Assembly (NCBI RefSeq): GCF_002377945.1
Contig: NZ_DFQV01000009.1
Coordinates: forward strand, 38,932-102,931
DNA from: Psychrobacter sp. UBA3480
Lineage (GTDB): Bacteria; Pseudomonadota; Gammaproteobacteria; Pseudomonadales; Moraxellaceae
Direction: 5' to 3'
DNA length: 64,000 bases
This document shows positions 27,081 to 34,819 of the stretch, in pieces. The first letter of the stretch is position 1, and every line of letters begins with the position of its first letter. Made by a program: the position numbers and the translations under genes. A model generated the notes under the pieces. It did not search any database, was not told the DNA's origin, and worked only from the letters and a program-made list of their open reading frames with translations.

Positions 27081-28112
27081 ATGACGTTGTCTTATTCACA
27101 TGCGCACCAGCAAGGTAGCGGCACGACAGAAGTGGTCGCCGTATTGGTCGCTATCACTGATCATATCGCGCGCGTTCTAACCGTTGACCAAGGCAAGCTA
27201 TTGCCAAATGGCCCACTTATGCCGCTACATCGCTCGCTACAAGCGGGCGTACGTCAGTGGGTAGAGGAGCAAACACAGCAACCGCTCGGATATTTGGAAC
27301 AGTTGTATACCTTTGTCGATACCAATAGACGTAACATCGACGGTCATGCGTTGGTGTATGTGAGTTATTTGGGCTTGGTGCAAGAGACGCAAATACAAGC
27401 ACTCCAAAGCAAAGCACTCTGGCGAGATTGGTATGATTACTTCCCATGGGAAAATCATCTGGACGGTATGCCCAGTATCATTATGGACTTTATCGTGCCA
27501 GCACTACTCGAATGGGCCAATACTGCCAACGACTCGATTGTCCAACAGCGCAGGCGTCAGCGCATTGGCCTGTGTTGGGGGCTGGACGAAGCGTTTTTGA
27601 CAAGTGGTAAACTCACTGACAGTCAATCAGTCCACGAACACGATAATGAAAGTAGAGAATGGATTGCAGAGCATGTATTACTACGCTATGAGATGCTTTA
27701 TGAAGCAGGTCTGATACCCGAAGCCCCTAATTATCCGCCCAATTATCAGGCTGTTGCCTTGCCAGAGGACTGGTCACAGCGCATAGGTGTACCCATGTAT
27801 TACGATCACCGTCGCGTGATTGCTACTGCTATCTCAAGACTGCGTGCGAAGATTGAATATAGACCGCTTATTTTTGGTCTGATGCCAGACGTCTTCACCT
27901 TATCGCAGTTGCAACAGAGTGTTGAGGCATTATCAGGAGTGCGCTTGCACAAGCAAAACTTTCGTCGTTTGCTTGATTCACAAAACTTGGTAATGGAGAC
28001 AGGAGAAAGTAGCACTGCTCAGCGCGGTCGTCCTGCCAAGCTATATCGCTTCCGTCATGATATTGAATTACAGAGTTTATTGATGGACAGCAAACTTCCT
28101 AAGCGCAAGTAG
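27081..28112 (+). CDS. nrtR: NrtR-type Nudix-related transcriptional regulator of NAD synthesis
   Basis: 343 residues. The N-terminal half is Nudix-like: VVAVLVAITDHIARVLTV, then LPNGPLMPLHRSLQAGVRQW and GYLEQLYTFVDTNRR. The Nudix box is degenerate (RQWVEEQTQQ where REXXEEXG is expected), so it probably senses ADP-ribose or a relative rather than hydrolysing it. The C-terminal part (about 255-335) is a winged-helix unit, with FTLSQLQQSVEALSG and RGRPAKLYRF. It sits between nadA-nadB and nadC, both with the shared palindrome. A 60-residue insertion (about 150-210) between the two parts is longer than I expect for NrtR. Confidence 0.86.
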   Translation: MTLSYSHAHQQGSGTTEVVAVLVAITDHIARVLTVDQGKLLPNGPLMPLHRSLQAGVRQWVEEQTQQPLGYLEQLYTFVDTNRRNIDGHALVYVSYLGLVQETQIQALQSKALWRDWYDYFPWENHLDGMPSIIMDFIVPALLEWANTANDSIVQQRRRQRIGLCWGLDEAFLTSGKLTDSQSVHEHDNESREWIAEHVLLRYEMLYEAGLIPEAPNYPPNYQAVALPEDWSQRIGVPMYYDHRRVIATAISRLRAKIEYRPLIFGLMPDVFTLSQLQQSVEALSGVRLHKQNFRRLLDSQNLVMETGESSTAQRGRPAKLYRFRHDIELQSLLMDSKLPKRK

Positions 28113-28177
28113 TCGTTTCAAACCAGTCCGTTTTGTCTCTAAATCGGTTTGTAAAACGAAAAATTTGTCACCTTTCC

Positions 28178-28206
28178 TTGCAGGGGCGCTAACTTTACGC
28201 TATATT
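28178..28206 (+). promoter_or_regulatory. Putative sigma70 promoter of nadC
   Basis: TTGCAG (28178-28183), 17 bp spacer, TATATT (28201-28206), 67 bp before the nadC ATG. The -10 hexamer overlaps the palindrome-like site that follows. Confidence 0.7.
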
Positions 28207-28228
28207 TATGCTCATTTTGAGTTTAAAT
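28204..28228 (+). promoter_or_regulatory. Putative NrtR operator at the nadC promoter
   Basis: ATTTATGCTCATTTTGAGTTTAAAT matches the nadA palindrome at 21 of 25 positions, with an identical 14 base core TATGCTCATTTTGA. It covers the -10 and the expected transcription start, which suits repression. Confidence 0.78.
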
Positions 28229-28272
28229 AACGAGCAGTTTCTATCAATATCATGCCTAGATAAGGGTCAAAG

Positions 28273-29133
28273 ATGACAATTGAAAAAGAGCCAGCATTGG
28301 ATGACGTATTGCTTAAACCATTGGTTGATAATGCACTAACTGAAGATTTGGGTAGGCGTGGTGATGTAACCTCACAAGCTACTATCCCAGCTGATATGCA
28401 AGCGCAGCTACAGATCAAGGCGCGGCAAGCGGGCGTGATATGTGGTATCGATTTGGCACGTTTGTCTTTTGCCTTAGTCGATGCACAAATCGAGTTTATT
28501 GCACAAGTACAGGATGGAGAAACAGTAGAGGCTGGCGCAGTGTTAGCAACCGTAAAAGGTAACGCGCGTCACTTGTTGACAGCAGAACGCACGGCACTGA
28601 ACTTTATGACCCATCTCAGCGGTATTTCGACAGCGACACGTCAAATTGTCGATAGTGTGGCGCAATATCCTGCGCAAATTACTTGTACGCGTAAGACCAT
28701 TCCAGGCTTACGTATTGTACAAAAATACGCCGTACGCTGCGGCGGCGGACGTAATCATCGCTTGGGGTTAGATGATGCGATTTTAATTAAAGACAATCAT
28801 ATCGCCATTGCTGGTGATATAAAAACAGCCATTCAGCAAGCACAGAAGTTTGCTGGGCATTTGATTCCTATTGAGGTCGAAGTCGATACGCTAGAGCAAT
28901 TAGAGCAAGCGCTCGATGCAGGTGTGAGTTTAGTGCTATTAGACAACATGTCGCCTGAAACGTTGTCGAAAGCGGTTGCTATGTGTCAGGGTCGAGCAAA
29001 GACTGAAGCCTCAGGTGGTATTATGCCTGAAACGGTACAAGCGGCAGCAAGTACAGGGGTTGATTTTATCGCGATGGGTTATTTGACGCATAGTACTACT
29101 GCTTTGGATATCGGTCTGGATTTTAGTGCCTAA
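28273..29133 (+). CDS. nadC: Nicotinate-nucleotide pyrophosphorylase (quinolinate phosphoribosyltransferase)
   Basis: Third step of de novo NAD synthesis: quinolinate plus PRPP gives nicotinate mononucleotide, CO2 and pyrophosphate. 286 residues, usual length. Motifs: TEDLGRRGDVTSQATIP near 18, AERTALNFMTHLSGIST near 105, TRKTIPGLRIVQKYAVRCGG near 138 and HRLGLDDAILIKDNH near 162. IEVEVDTLEQ near 200 and the phosphate-binding ASGGI near 248 complete the set. The start has only weak upstream pairing (AGGGTCAAAG, 5 bp). It follows nrtR by 160 bp and has its own promoter and operator, so the de novo NAD genes share control. Confidence 0.96.
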   Translation: MTIEKEPALDDVLLKPLVDNALTEDLGRRGDVTSQATIPADMQAQLQIKARQAGVICGIDLARLSFALVDAQIEFIAQVQDGETVEAGAVLATVKGNARHLLTAERTALNFMTHLSGISTATRQIVDSVAQYPAQITCTRKTIPGLRIVQKYAVRCGGGRNHRLGLDDAILIKDNHIAIAGDIKTAIQQAQKFAGHLIPIEVEVDTLEQLEQALDAGVSLVLLDNMSPETLSKAVAMCQGRAKTEASGGIMPETVQAAASTGVDFIAMGYLTHSTTALDIGLDFSA

Positions 29134-29435
29134 GTACAGACGTAATAAAGACCAATAGCGATACATACGCTAGATTTTATGACAAGGGCTATCACCGAGT
29201 TAATAGATCGGTAATTTATACTGATAGCTTTTACTAACAACCTGTTAAATGCTTGTTTTTGCACTGAAGCTTTACTAAGGTGACATGTAGGCGTAACGGC
29301 GCAAAGTTAATGATTTTATTAGCTTATCTGCCTATGCTACAATGCTATTTTTAGTTGCCTATTGGGTCATCGTTGCACTCGCACGATGACCTTATCTTTT
29401 TGCACAAGCGGTATCAATAGACAAGCGAGCGCTCA
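29134..29435. other. 302 bp spacer between nadC and marC
   Basis: Gene-free. It holds a hairpin at 29365-29391 followed by a T-rich stretch, listed separately. Nothing else was recognised. Confidence 0.7.
29365..29402 (+). terminator. Candidate terminator after nadC
   Basis: GGTCATCGT and ACGATGACC form a perfect 9 bp stem with a 9 base loop, followed by TTATCTTTTT. It is 230 bp after nadC and 34 bp before the MarC gene, so it may instead be a leader element. Confidence 0.55.
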
Positions 29436-30077
29436 GTGAATACTGAAATTATCAAGATAATCCTAGCCTTTATGGTATTGATCAATCCATTTAGCGCATT
29501 GACGTTATTTTTAGATTTGACTCGCGGCTATTCGATGAACAATCGACGTAAGGTCGCGCGCGTTGCTTGTCTGACCATTTTTATCACCATCAGCTTTTTT
29601 ACGATTGCAGGTGAGACGTTACTAAAAACACTTGGTATTTCTATCGGCTCGTTCCAATTGGCAGGCGGTATATTGGTGTTTTTAATTGCCCTAAATATGA
29701 TGAATGGAGAGGGTAACCCAGTTAAACCTGATCAAGAGAACTTCGATGTTGATCATGTGAAAGATGCGCCAGTCTCGATGGCAGCTGCCGTGGTTCCCCT
29801 TGCGATTCCGATGATGATTGGGCCTGGTGGTATCTCCACGGTTATCATTTATTCTTCACAAGTATCAGGTATTTTGCAGGTATCTGCCATCTTGATTGCT
29901 GGCTTATTCATCAGTCTGTTTTGCTATTTGGCATTGATGGCGGCAGGTCGTATCAGTCGCTTATTAGGCGATACTGGCTTGAACATCATGAGCCGAATCA
30001 TGGGTATGCTATTGGCAGCCGTTTCTATCGAGATTATCGTTAATGGTCTGCGTACGCTCTTTCCTAGCTTGATGTAA
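29436..30077 (+). CDS. MarC family (UPF0056) integral membrane protein
   Basis: 213 residues with six hydrophobic segments, the family pattern. The N-terminus has IILAFMVLINPFSALTLFL, then LGISIGSFQLAGGILVFLIAL near 68. VPLAIPMMIGPGGISTVI near 121 is the diagnostic conserved segment. The role of MarC proteins is unknown; the old link to multiple antibiotic resistance was not supported. The start is GTG at 29436 with GAGCGC upstream. It is convergent with the ArgO-like gene. Confidence 0.9.
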   Translation: MNTEIIKIILAFMVLINPFSALTLFLDLTRGYSMNNRRKVARVACLTIFITISFFTIAGETLLKTLGISIGSFQLAGGILVFLIALNMMNGEGNPVKPDQENFDVDHVKDAPVSMAAAVVPLAIPMMIGPGGISTVIIYSSQVSGILQVSAILIAGLFISLFCYLALMAAGRISRLLGDTGLNIMSRIMGMLLAAVSIEIIVNGLRTLFPSLM

Positions 30078-30094
30078 ATGATCAATACAATATT

Positions 30095-30131
30095 ACCGCT
30101 AACCACATATATTTATATACCGGTTAGCGGT
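30095..30131. terminator. Hairpin between convergent marC-like and argO-like genes
   Basis: ACCGCTAACC and GGTTAGCGGT form a perfect 10 bp stem with a 17 base A/T loop, 17 bp after the MarC stop. No long T-run follows on either strand, so termination activity is a guess from position. Confidence 0.5.
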
Positions 30132-30225
30132 TATCAACGTGTTTCGGTTTATCTAATACGTTGTTTACTTGATATTCAGTTTATTCAACACTCAGCTTAT
30201 CTATCATTTCCTAGTTATATTTCTA

Positions 30226-30828
30226 TCAGCTTTGATACAAATGCCACGCCAGATACAGCATTAACAATCCTACCAAAGCATCCAGTATGTTCCATGCCTT
30301 AGGCTTCTCAAATAGAGGCCTGAGTAATCGCGCACCATACCCAAGCGCAAAGAAGAAAAAGAACGAAGCGCTAATTGCACCTGCGGCAAACGTCAATTTA
30401 CTGCTTGCACCCGTAGAGACCATGCCGACGAGTACCAATGTGTCTAGATAGACGTGCGGGTTTAGCCAAGTAAAGCCAAAGCATAGTAATAAGGCTTTTT
30501 TTAAGCTAGTGACGACTTGTCCTTCGACAGTCAAAGCATGTGACACACGTACGCTGGCATACAAACTCTGCAAGCCGTACCCTAATAAAAATATAACGCC
30601 TGCTATTTTTGCGATATCTATAACGTGAGGATAGCGGGCCGTAACTGCACCAAAACCACCAACGCCTGCTGAAATTAAAAACGCATCGCTCACCGCACAA
30701 AACAAGCAAACAAAAAATATGTGCTCGCGTTTGAGACCTTGTTTGAGTACAAAGGCGTTTTGAGAGCCAATAGCAATGATGAGAGATAACCCAAGTAGGA
30801 AACCAGAAATATAATCAGGAGCATTCAT
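30226..30828 (-). CDS. argO: LysE/ArgO family amino acid exporter
   Basis: 200 residues with six membrane helices. The LysE-family start is clear: GFLLGLSLIIAIGSQNAFVLKQG (the QNA segment is the signature), followed by CAVSDAFLISAGVGGFG. CFGFTWLNPHVYLDTLVLVG near 113 carries the second conserved NPHVYLD segment. Members export arginine and lysine and prevent overload from peptides. Together with LysO at 16603 this is a second basic amino acid exporter in the window. It is divergent from the three-paralogue cluster. ArgO rather than LysE is a guess. Confidence 0.87.
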   Translation of the reverse strand: MNAPDYISGFLLGLSLIIAIGSQNAFVLKQGLKREHIFFVCLFCAVSDAFLISAGVGGFGAVTARYPHVIDIAKIAGVIFLLGYGLQSLYASVRVSHALTVEGQVVTSLKKALLLCFGFTWLNPHVYLDTLVLVGMVSTGASSKLTFAAGAISASFFFFFALGYGARLLRPLFEKPKAWNILDALVGLLMLYLAWHLYQS

Positions 30829-30973
30829 AATACGGTGCTTAACGGTTGGCGTGTAGGAATGGTGACATTTTGCTTACTGGCAGGCCAGCAAAAACCTGCT
30901 AAGATACGCTATTGAATGAATGTATGCAATATGCGCACAATGTGAGTGTAATAGACGAGGGGCAGAGCAAGTC

Positions 30974-31723
30974 ATGGTAGTCAGTTTGACAAGAATGCTA
31001 CAGTCATTTGGGCAAGCTCAAGATGACCTACCGACGTTGGCAGCAAAGAATGCTCAGGAGATGAGCGTCAATCATGAACAAGATGCTGCTGCCAATAGCG
31101 ATAGCAATCACGCAGTACAAGAGCGTTCTACACTAACTCCGCCTGAACGTGTAAACCGTATATGTGATGCGTTGGCACAAGTGAGTGATAGCCAATCGTT
31201 CACGCCTTTGACTGATCGCTATCTGAGTAATCGTGCTCAAATGCGCCCAACCAATAGACCGCCTTTTGACCCAGATACTTTGTGGTATCTCAAACATGGA
31301 CGTTGTCCGATTATGACTGAGCTTGTTGATGTGGTCGATGAGGCCACCCTAAATGCCATGCCTATTGAAGCTGTCGCGATATTAGATCGTATCAACGGTA
31401 AGCTAAAGCGTTATCGTGAGTGGAGTAGTGAGCTGAACGAACAACAACAGCAGCAACATAACGAGCGTCAGTTCGTCATCGATAAGTTGGTGTCCGAAAG
31501 TATTCCTGAAGCATTACATCATTATGAGCAGCTACAACGCTTTAGTCCGCATCGTACCAAAAATAATATGGTGCAGGGCAAGATGACTGCTGGTGATATG
31601 CTGACAGATTTGTTTTTAGAGATAGACTATGAGCTTGACGAATTGTTAGATGAATTGCATCAGACAGTTTTGAACCGCCTTGCCTCAACCCACCGTTATG
31701 TTAAGAGCCGTACGCAAAGTTAA
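30974..31723 (+). CDS. Unknown protein, first of three tandem paralogues
   Basis: 249 residues from ATG 30974 (an ATG at 30920 is also in frame). Not recognised. The N-terminal 60 residues are polar and probably disordered. Then TPPERVNRICDALAQVSD and a proline-rich stretch near 95 lead to a helical C-terminal region. That region has QFVIDKLVSESIPEALHHYE near 166 and LDELLDELHQTVLNRLASTH followed by RYVKSR at the end. The two genes after it have the same C-terminal layout. No membrane segment in this member. GAGGGGC lies about 14 bp before the start, which is rather far. Confidence 0.75.
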   Translation: MVVSLTRMLQSFGQAQDDLPTLAAKNAQEMSVNHEQDAAANSDSNHAVQERSTLTPPERVNRICDALAQVSDSQSFTPLTDRYLSNRAQMRPTNRPPFDPDTLWYLKHGRCPIMTELVDVVDEATLNAMPIEAVAILDRINGKLKRYREWSSELNEQQQQQHNERQFVIDKLVSESIPEALHHYEQLQRFSPHRTKNNMVQGKMTAGDMLTDLFLEIDYELDELLDELHQTVLNRLASTHRYVKSRTQS

Positions 31724-31898
31724 ATTTTCGCTGATGACACTTTCTCTCGTACACTCGCAAAGGTTAAGTATTATCAAAAAACACAATCGACCTAGTGCAT
31801 AACAATATAGGGCTTTAATAGAGCCTTATTTTTTTGTTTAATAATAACAACCATAAAAAATCAGCCACGACATTCTGATAAGTAATAAGGACAATATA

Positions 31899-32561
31899 AT
31901 GACCCAAATGACTGCAATGTTCGTAATGTTTGTTTTGTATGGGCTGTTGCCAGCGGCTGGGTTATATCTAGGATACCGTGGCATTAAAAAAGTCACAGCA
32001 CCCAAAATGCTCGAATATAAGGCAATGCCGCAACTGGGTTATATACCTGAAAAAAGCCTACCCGTCGACGTTAAGACTGCTCTTGATCAAATTAATACAA
32101 AGGGTGAGAAGCTGCGTGTCATGTATGGCGATACCAATAATGATGGCAAGATTGATGACAAAGATACTGTCAACGAAATTTATATTATGATTCAAAACTT
32201 AATGGATAGGCATGTGCCACAAGCAGTCGCCGACTATCGCCGCTTACATGATTTAGATGTGACGGATAGCGCGCTTGCTGATACTACCAAAATTAAACAT
32301 TCTAATGTCACGGGCAAAGAAGCCTTGTTAGACGTGCTTAAGACAATTAACACACAGTTCGATGACCTGCTCAACGCGTCATATCATCAAGACGGTCAAA
32401 AACTACTTGCGACCAATCGCTATCTCCAAAAACGTTTTGACAGTCCTGCTAGCAATACAGATATTCTAAAGCCCGATAGCAATGTCAGTAGTGATGTCAA
32501 TATTCAAGCGATTGAAAGCCCGACTGGTGAAGATGTGAGTGCTAAAGACATTAAGCTGTAA
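31899..32561 (+). CDS. Unknown membrane-anchored protein with EF-hand loop, second paralogue
   Basis: 220 residues. One N-terminal membrane helix (about 6-26) is followed by a soluble part. DTNNDGKIDDKD (32130-32165) fits the 12-residue EF-hand/dockerin calcium loop at every ligand position. The C-terminal region copies its neighbours: a helix ending in RHVPQAVADYRRLHDLDV, then ALLDVLKTINTQFDDLLNAS and LATNRYLQKRF. AAGGACAATATA lies upstream of the ATG. The family and function are not recognised. If the soluble part is periplasmic, calcium binding there would be plausible; topology is not proven. Confidence 0.77.
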   Translation: MTQMTAMFVMFVLYGLLPAAGLYLGYRGIKKVTAPKMLEYKAMPQLGYIPEKSLPVDVKTALDQINTKGEKLRVMYGDTNNDGKIDDKDTVNEIYIMIQNLMDRHVPQAVADYRRLHDLDVTDSALADTTKIKHSNVTGKEALLDVLKTINTQFDDLLNASYHQDGQKLLATNRYLQKRFDSPASNTDILKPDSNVSSDVNIQAIESPTGEDVSAKDIKL

Positions 32562-32601
32562 ATACAAAGTTGAATGGTGAAAGGGTAAAGAGCAAGCGTA
32601 T

Positions 32602-33153
32602 ATGAGTATCTTAATAGGCATTGGTATTGTAACGACCGTCACTACCTTCTATCTAGGTAAAAAAGGCTGGCAGGCTTTTCATAAAGCCGTCGGTATCTCA
32701 CCTGGCGTACTCACTTATCAGGATTACAATGCGCCCTTGTCATTAGCCACATTAAGCTTGCAGCAGTTAACGTTAAATAAACAGCACTTAAAAACATTGT
32801 CAGAGCAGCAACTTCGTCAGTTAAAACGTATCGATGAAAAAGTAAGCAGCTATCACGCTTATCAAGCAGCATTACATGCTCAACATAAGACACCAGCGAT
32901 AACAGAAGCGCAGTTTGTGTTGAATAAAATGTTGCAAACACGGTTACCCGAGATGCTGGCTACTCACTATCAATTAACAGATATAAATGTCACTAACGTG
33001 AATAACGACAAGAGATTGGAAGCTAATGAGTTATTGCAGAGTGTTTTAGATAATATCGAGCAGCGTTTAGATAAATTACTGGCGCAAATGGATGAGGAAC
33101 AGCTACAAGAGCTGCGAGTCATGAAGCACTATATTAATAGTCACGATAGCTGA
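32602..33153 (+). CDS. Unknown membrane-anchored protein, third paralogue
   Basis: 183 residues. A short N-terminal hydrophobic segment (about 2-18, ILIGIGIVTTVTTFYLGKKG) is followed by the family helical region. AQFVLNKMLQTRLPEMLATH near 101 aligns with QFVIDKLVSESIPEALHH of the first gene. The end ILDKLL-like segment (IEQRLDKLLAQMDEEQ) and MKHYINS align with the others. In place of the EF-hand of the second gene there is a short NVNNDKRLEANELL segment that looks like a degenerate loop. It follows the second gene by 40 bp, with a shared terminator to rluB after it. Confidence 0.75.
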   Translation: MSILIGIGIVTTVTTFYLGKKGWQAFHKAVGISPGVLTYQDYNAPLSLATLSLQQLTLNKQHLKTLSEQQLRQLKRIDEKVSSYHAYQAALHAQHKTPAITEAQFVLNKMLQTRLPEMLATHYQLTDINVTNVNNDKRLEANELLQSVLDNIEQRLDKLLAQMDEEQLQELRVMKHYINSHDS

Positions 33154-33215
33154 GCCGCTATATCTATACTGAGCAACTGTGACGCTTGTAAACTGTGAAG
33201 CCTATAAAAAAACAC

Positions 33216-33257
33216 AAAAAAAGCGGTCAATGACTATTCATCATTGACCGCTTTTTT
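33216..33257. terminator. Bidirectional terminator between the third paralogue and rluB
   Basis: AAAAAAAGCGGTCAATGA pairs perfectly with TCATTGACCGCTTTTTT over 17 bp around a 7 base loop. It has A-run and T-run flanks on both strands, so it ends both convergent genes. Confidence 0.92.
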
Positions 33258-33308
33258 ATGTTTACTCTAAATCTATTTAAGACTTAGAATAATGTTAAAC
33301 CAATTTAA

Positions 33309-34238
33309 CTAGCGCTTATCATTGCGATCACGGGTGTTGCGTGTACCGCGGCTAGCAGGGCTAGCGCTACTTTTAGGTTTCGCGCTGCTGTTGCGGTTAT
33401 CGCTACGGGTGTCAGTGCGACGCGCTTTAAGCGGCTTGTTTCTGATACGTTCTTGCTTTTCTTTAGCTGCGCCATGTAGACCTGTGCCATAACGTGGACG
33501 CAAGCTGACCAAATCCGTCAACGTATTGATTTCTTTTTTATCAAGCTCTAAGAAACGGCCAGTACGTAGCTCTTTTGGTAGAACAATCGTGCCATAGCGT
33601 GTACGTAGTAGACGACTAACTTTTAGACCTTGTGATTCAAATAAACGACGTACTTCGCGGTTTCGGCCTTCTTTTAGCTGGACGTGATACCACTTGTTGA
33701 CGCCTTCGCCGCCGCCTTCTTTGATGTCTTCAAATTTTGCAAGGCCATCTTCTAGCATGACGCCAGCGGTCAATGCACGGGCGATATCAGGCGTTACTTC
33801 ACCCAATACACGTACGGCATATTCACGAGTAACTTCACCAGATGGATGCATCAAGCGATGCGCCATTTCGCCATCGTTAGTAAATAACAATAGGCCAGTT
33901 GAGTTGATGTCCAAACGTCCAACCATTACCCAGCGGTCATGAGTCAGCTTTGGCAAACGTTCAAAGACAGTTGGGCGGCCTTCTGGATCTTTAGCAGAGC
34001 AAACTTCGCCTTCAGGCTTGTAGTAAGCGATAACACGGCGACGCTTCTCATTTTCAGAGGTGTATTTAATTTGACGGCCATCAACGCGAATCTCATCACC
34101 TTGCGAGACGCGATCACCAATGGTCGCAGGACCGTTATTAACCGTTACGCGGCCAGATTTGATGACTTCTTCCATTTGGCGGCGTGAACCCAGTCCCATA
34201 CGGGCGAGTGCTTTCTGTAATTTTTCGTCTTTCATCAT
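33309..34238 (-). CDS. rluB: 23S rRNA pseudouridine synthase (RluB-type)
   Basis: Makes a pseudouridine in 23S rRNA (position 2605 in E. coli). An N-terminal S4 RNA-binding domain (about 4-60, KLQKALARMGLGSRRQMEE) precedes the catalytic domain. GRLDINSTGLLLFTND near 115 carries the catalytic Asp, and EGRNREVRRLFESQGLKV near 183 is the second conserved segment. The 60-residue C-terminal tail is Arg/Lys/Ser-rich and probably disordered, typical of RluB/RluE relatives. 309 residues. RluB rather than RluE or RsuA is inferred from the S4 domain plus length. Two ATGs adjoin at the start. Confidence 0.9.
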   Translation of the reverse strand: MMKDEKLQKALARMGLGSRRQMEEVIKSGRVTVNNGPATIGDRVSQGDEIRVDGRQIKYTSENEKRRRVIAYYKPEGEVCSAKDPEGRPTVFERLPKLTHDRWVMVGRLDINSTGLLLFTNDGEMAHRLMHPSGEVTREYAVRVLGEVTPDIARALTAGVMLEDGLAKFEDIKEGGGEGVNKWYHVQLKEGRNREVRRLFESQGLKVSRLLRTRYGTIVLPKELRTGRFLELDKKEINTLTDLVSLRPRYGTGLHGAAKEKQERIRNKPLKARRTDTRSDNRNSSAKPKSSASPASRGTRNTRDRNDKR

Positions 34239-34819
34239 AATATCCTTGAGTCGGTGGGTTTACATTTCTCAATGTAAAAAATTGGATTGACTATTCTACG
34301 CTATTTTAACAAATTTAGCACGTAAACCAATACTTTACTGGTTATTAATGCATAAACGAACATGGTGCTAATCAATAAAAGTTTATTAGTCGTATACGAA
34401 ATATAGACTCGAAGATTCTCAGTGACTAACTATATAAGTTAATACATAGATACAAATACTTACACTATTTCGGCACTAAAAGGTTATTTCCAATTATAAA
34501 TGCAATCGAAATAATCCTTCATTGAATTGGATTTTTTCAAATTAAAAATAAAAATTTTATTTATGACGAAGCTGTTTTTACTTCCGTTTTTTTAACGCTC
34601 AGCAATCTGAAAGTTGATATGAATATTTGCAATTAGCCGCAAATAAAGGGCTTGATAAGAAATTGCAAAATAGTCACTTAATTATTTTATGATAGATTAT
34701 ATGTATTGCACTGAATATAGTTTAGGTGTATATTTATTAAATATATTCTTTTTTACGAATATAAATACTGTGGTGAGGTTTCTTGGTTTGATTCACAAAT
34801 ATAAATATGAGTAACTGTT
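34239..34819. other. 581 bp A+T-rich leader before the polysaccharide locus
   Basis: No ORF and no ops/JUMPstart element that I can find. The strong A+T bias, with many short A and T runs, may be where nucleoid proteins or regulators act. It contains the promoter listed at 34706-34734. Confidence 0.75.
34706..34734 (+). promoter_or_regulatory. Putative sigma70 promoter of the polysaccharide operon
   Basis: TTGCAC (34706-34711), 17 bp spacer, TATATT (34729-34734). It lies 86 bp before the wza start, and no other hexamer pair nearby is as good. Confidence 0.62.

Noticed and set aside
34239..34819. A possible ops/JUMPstart element before the polysaccharide genes
   Set aside because: No GGCGGTAG-like core is found in the region.
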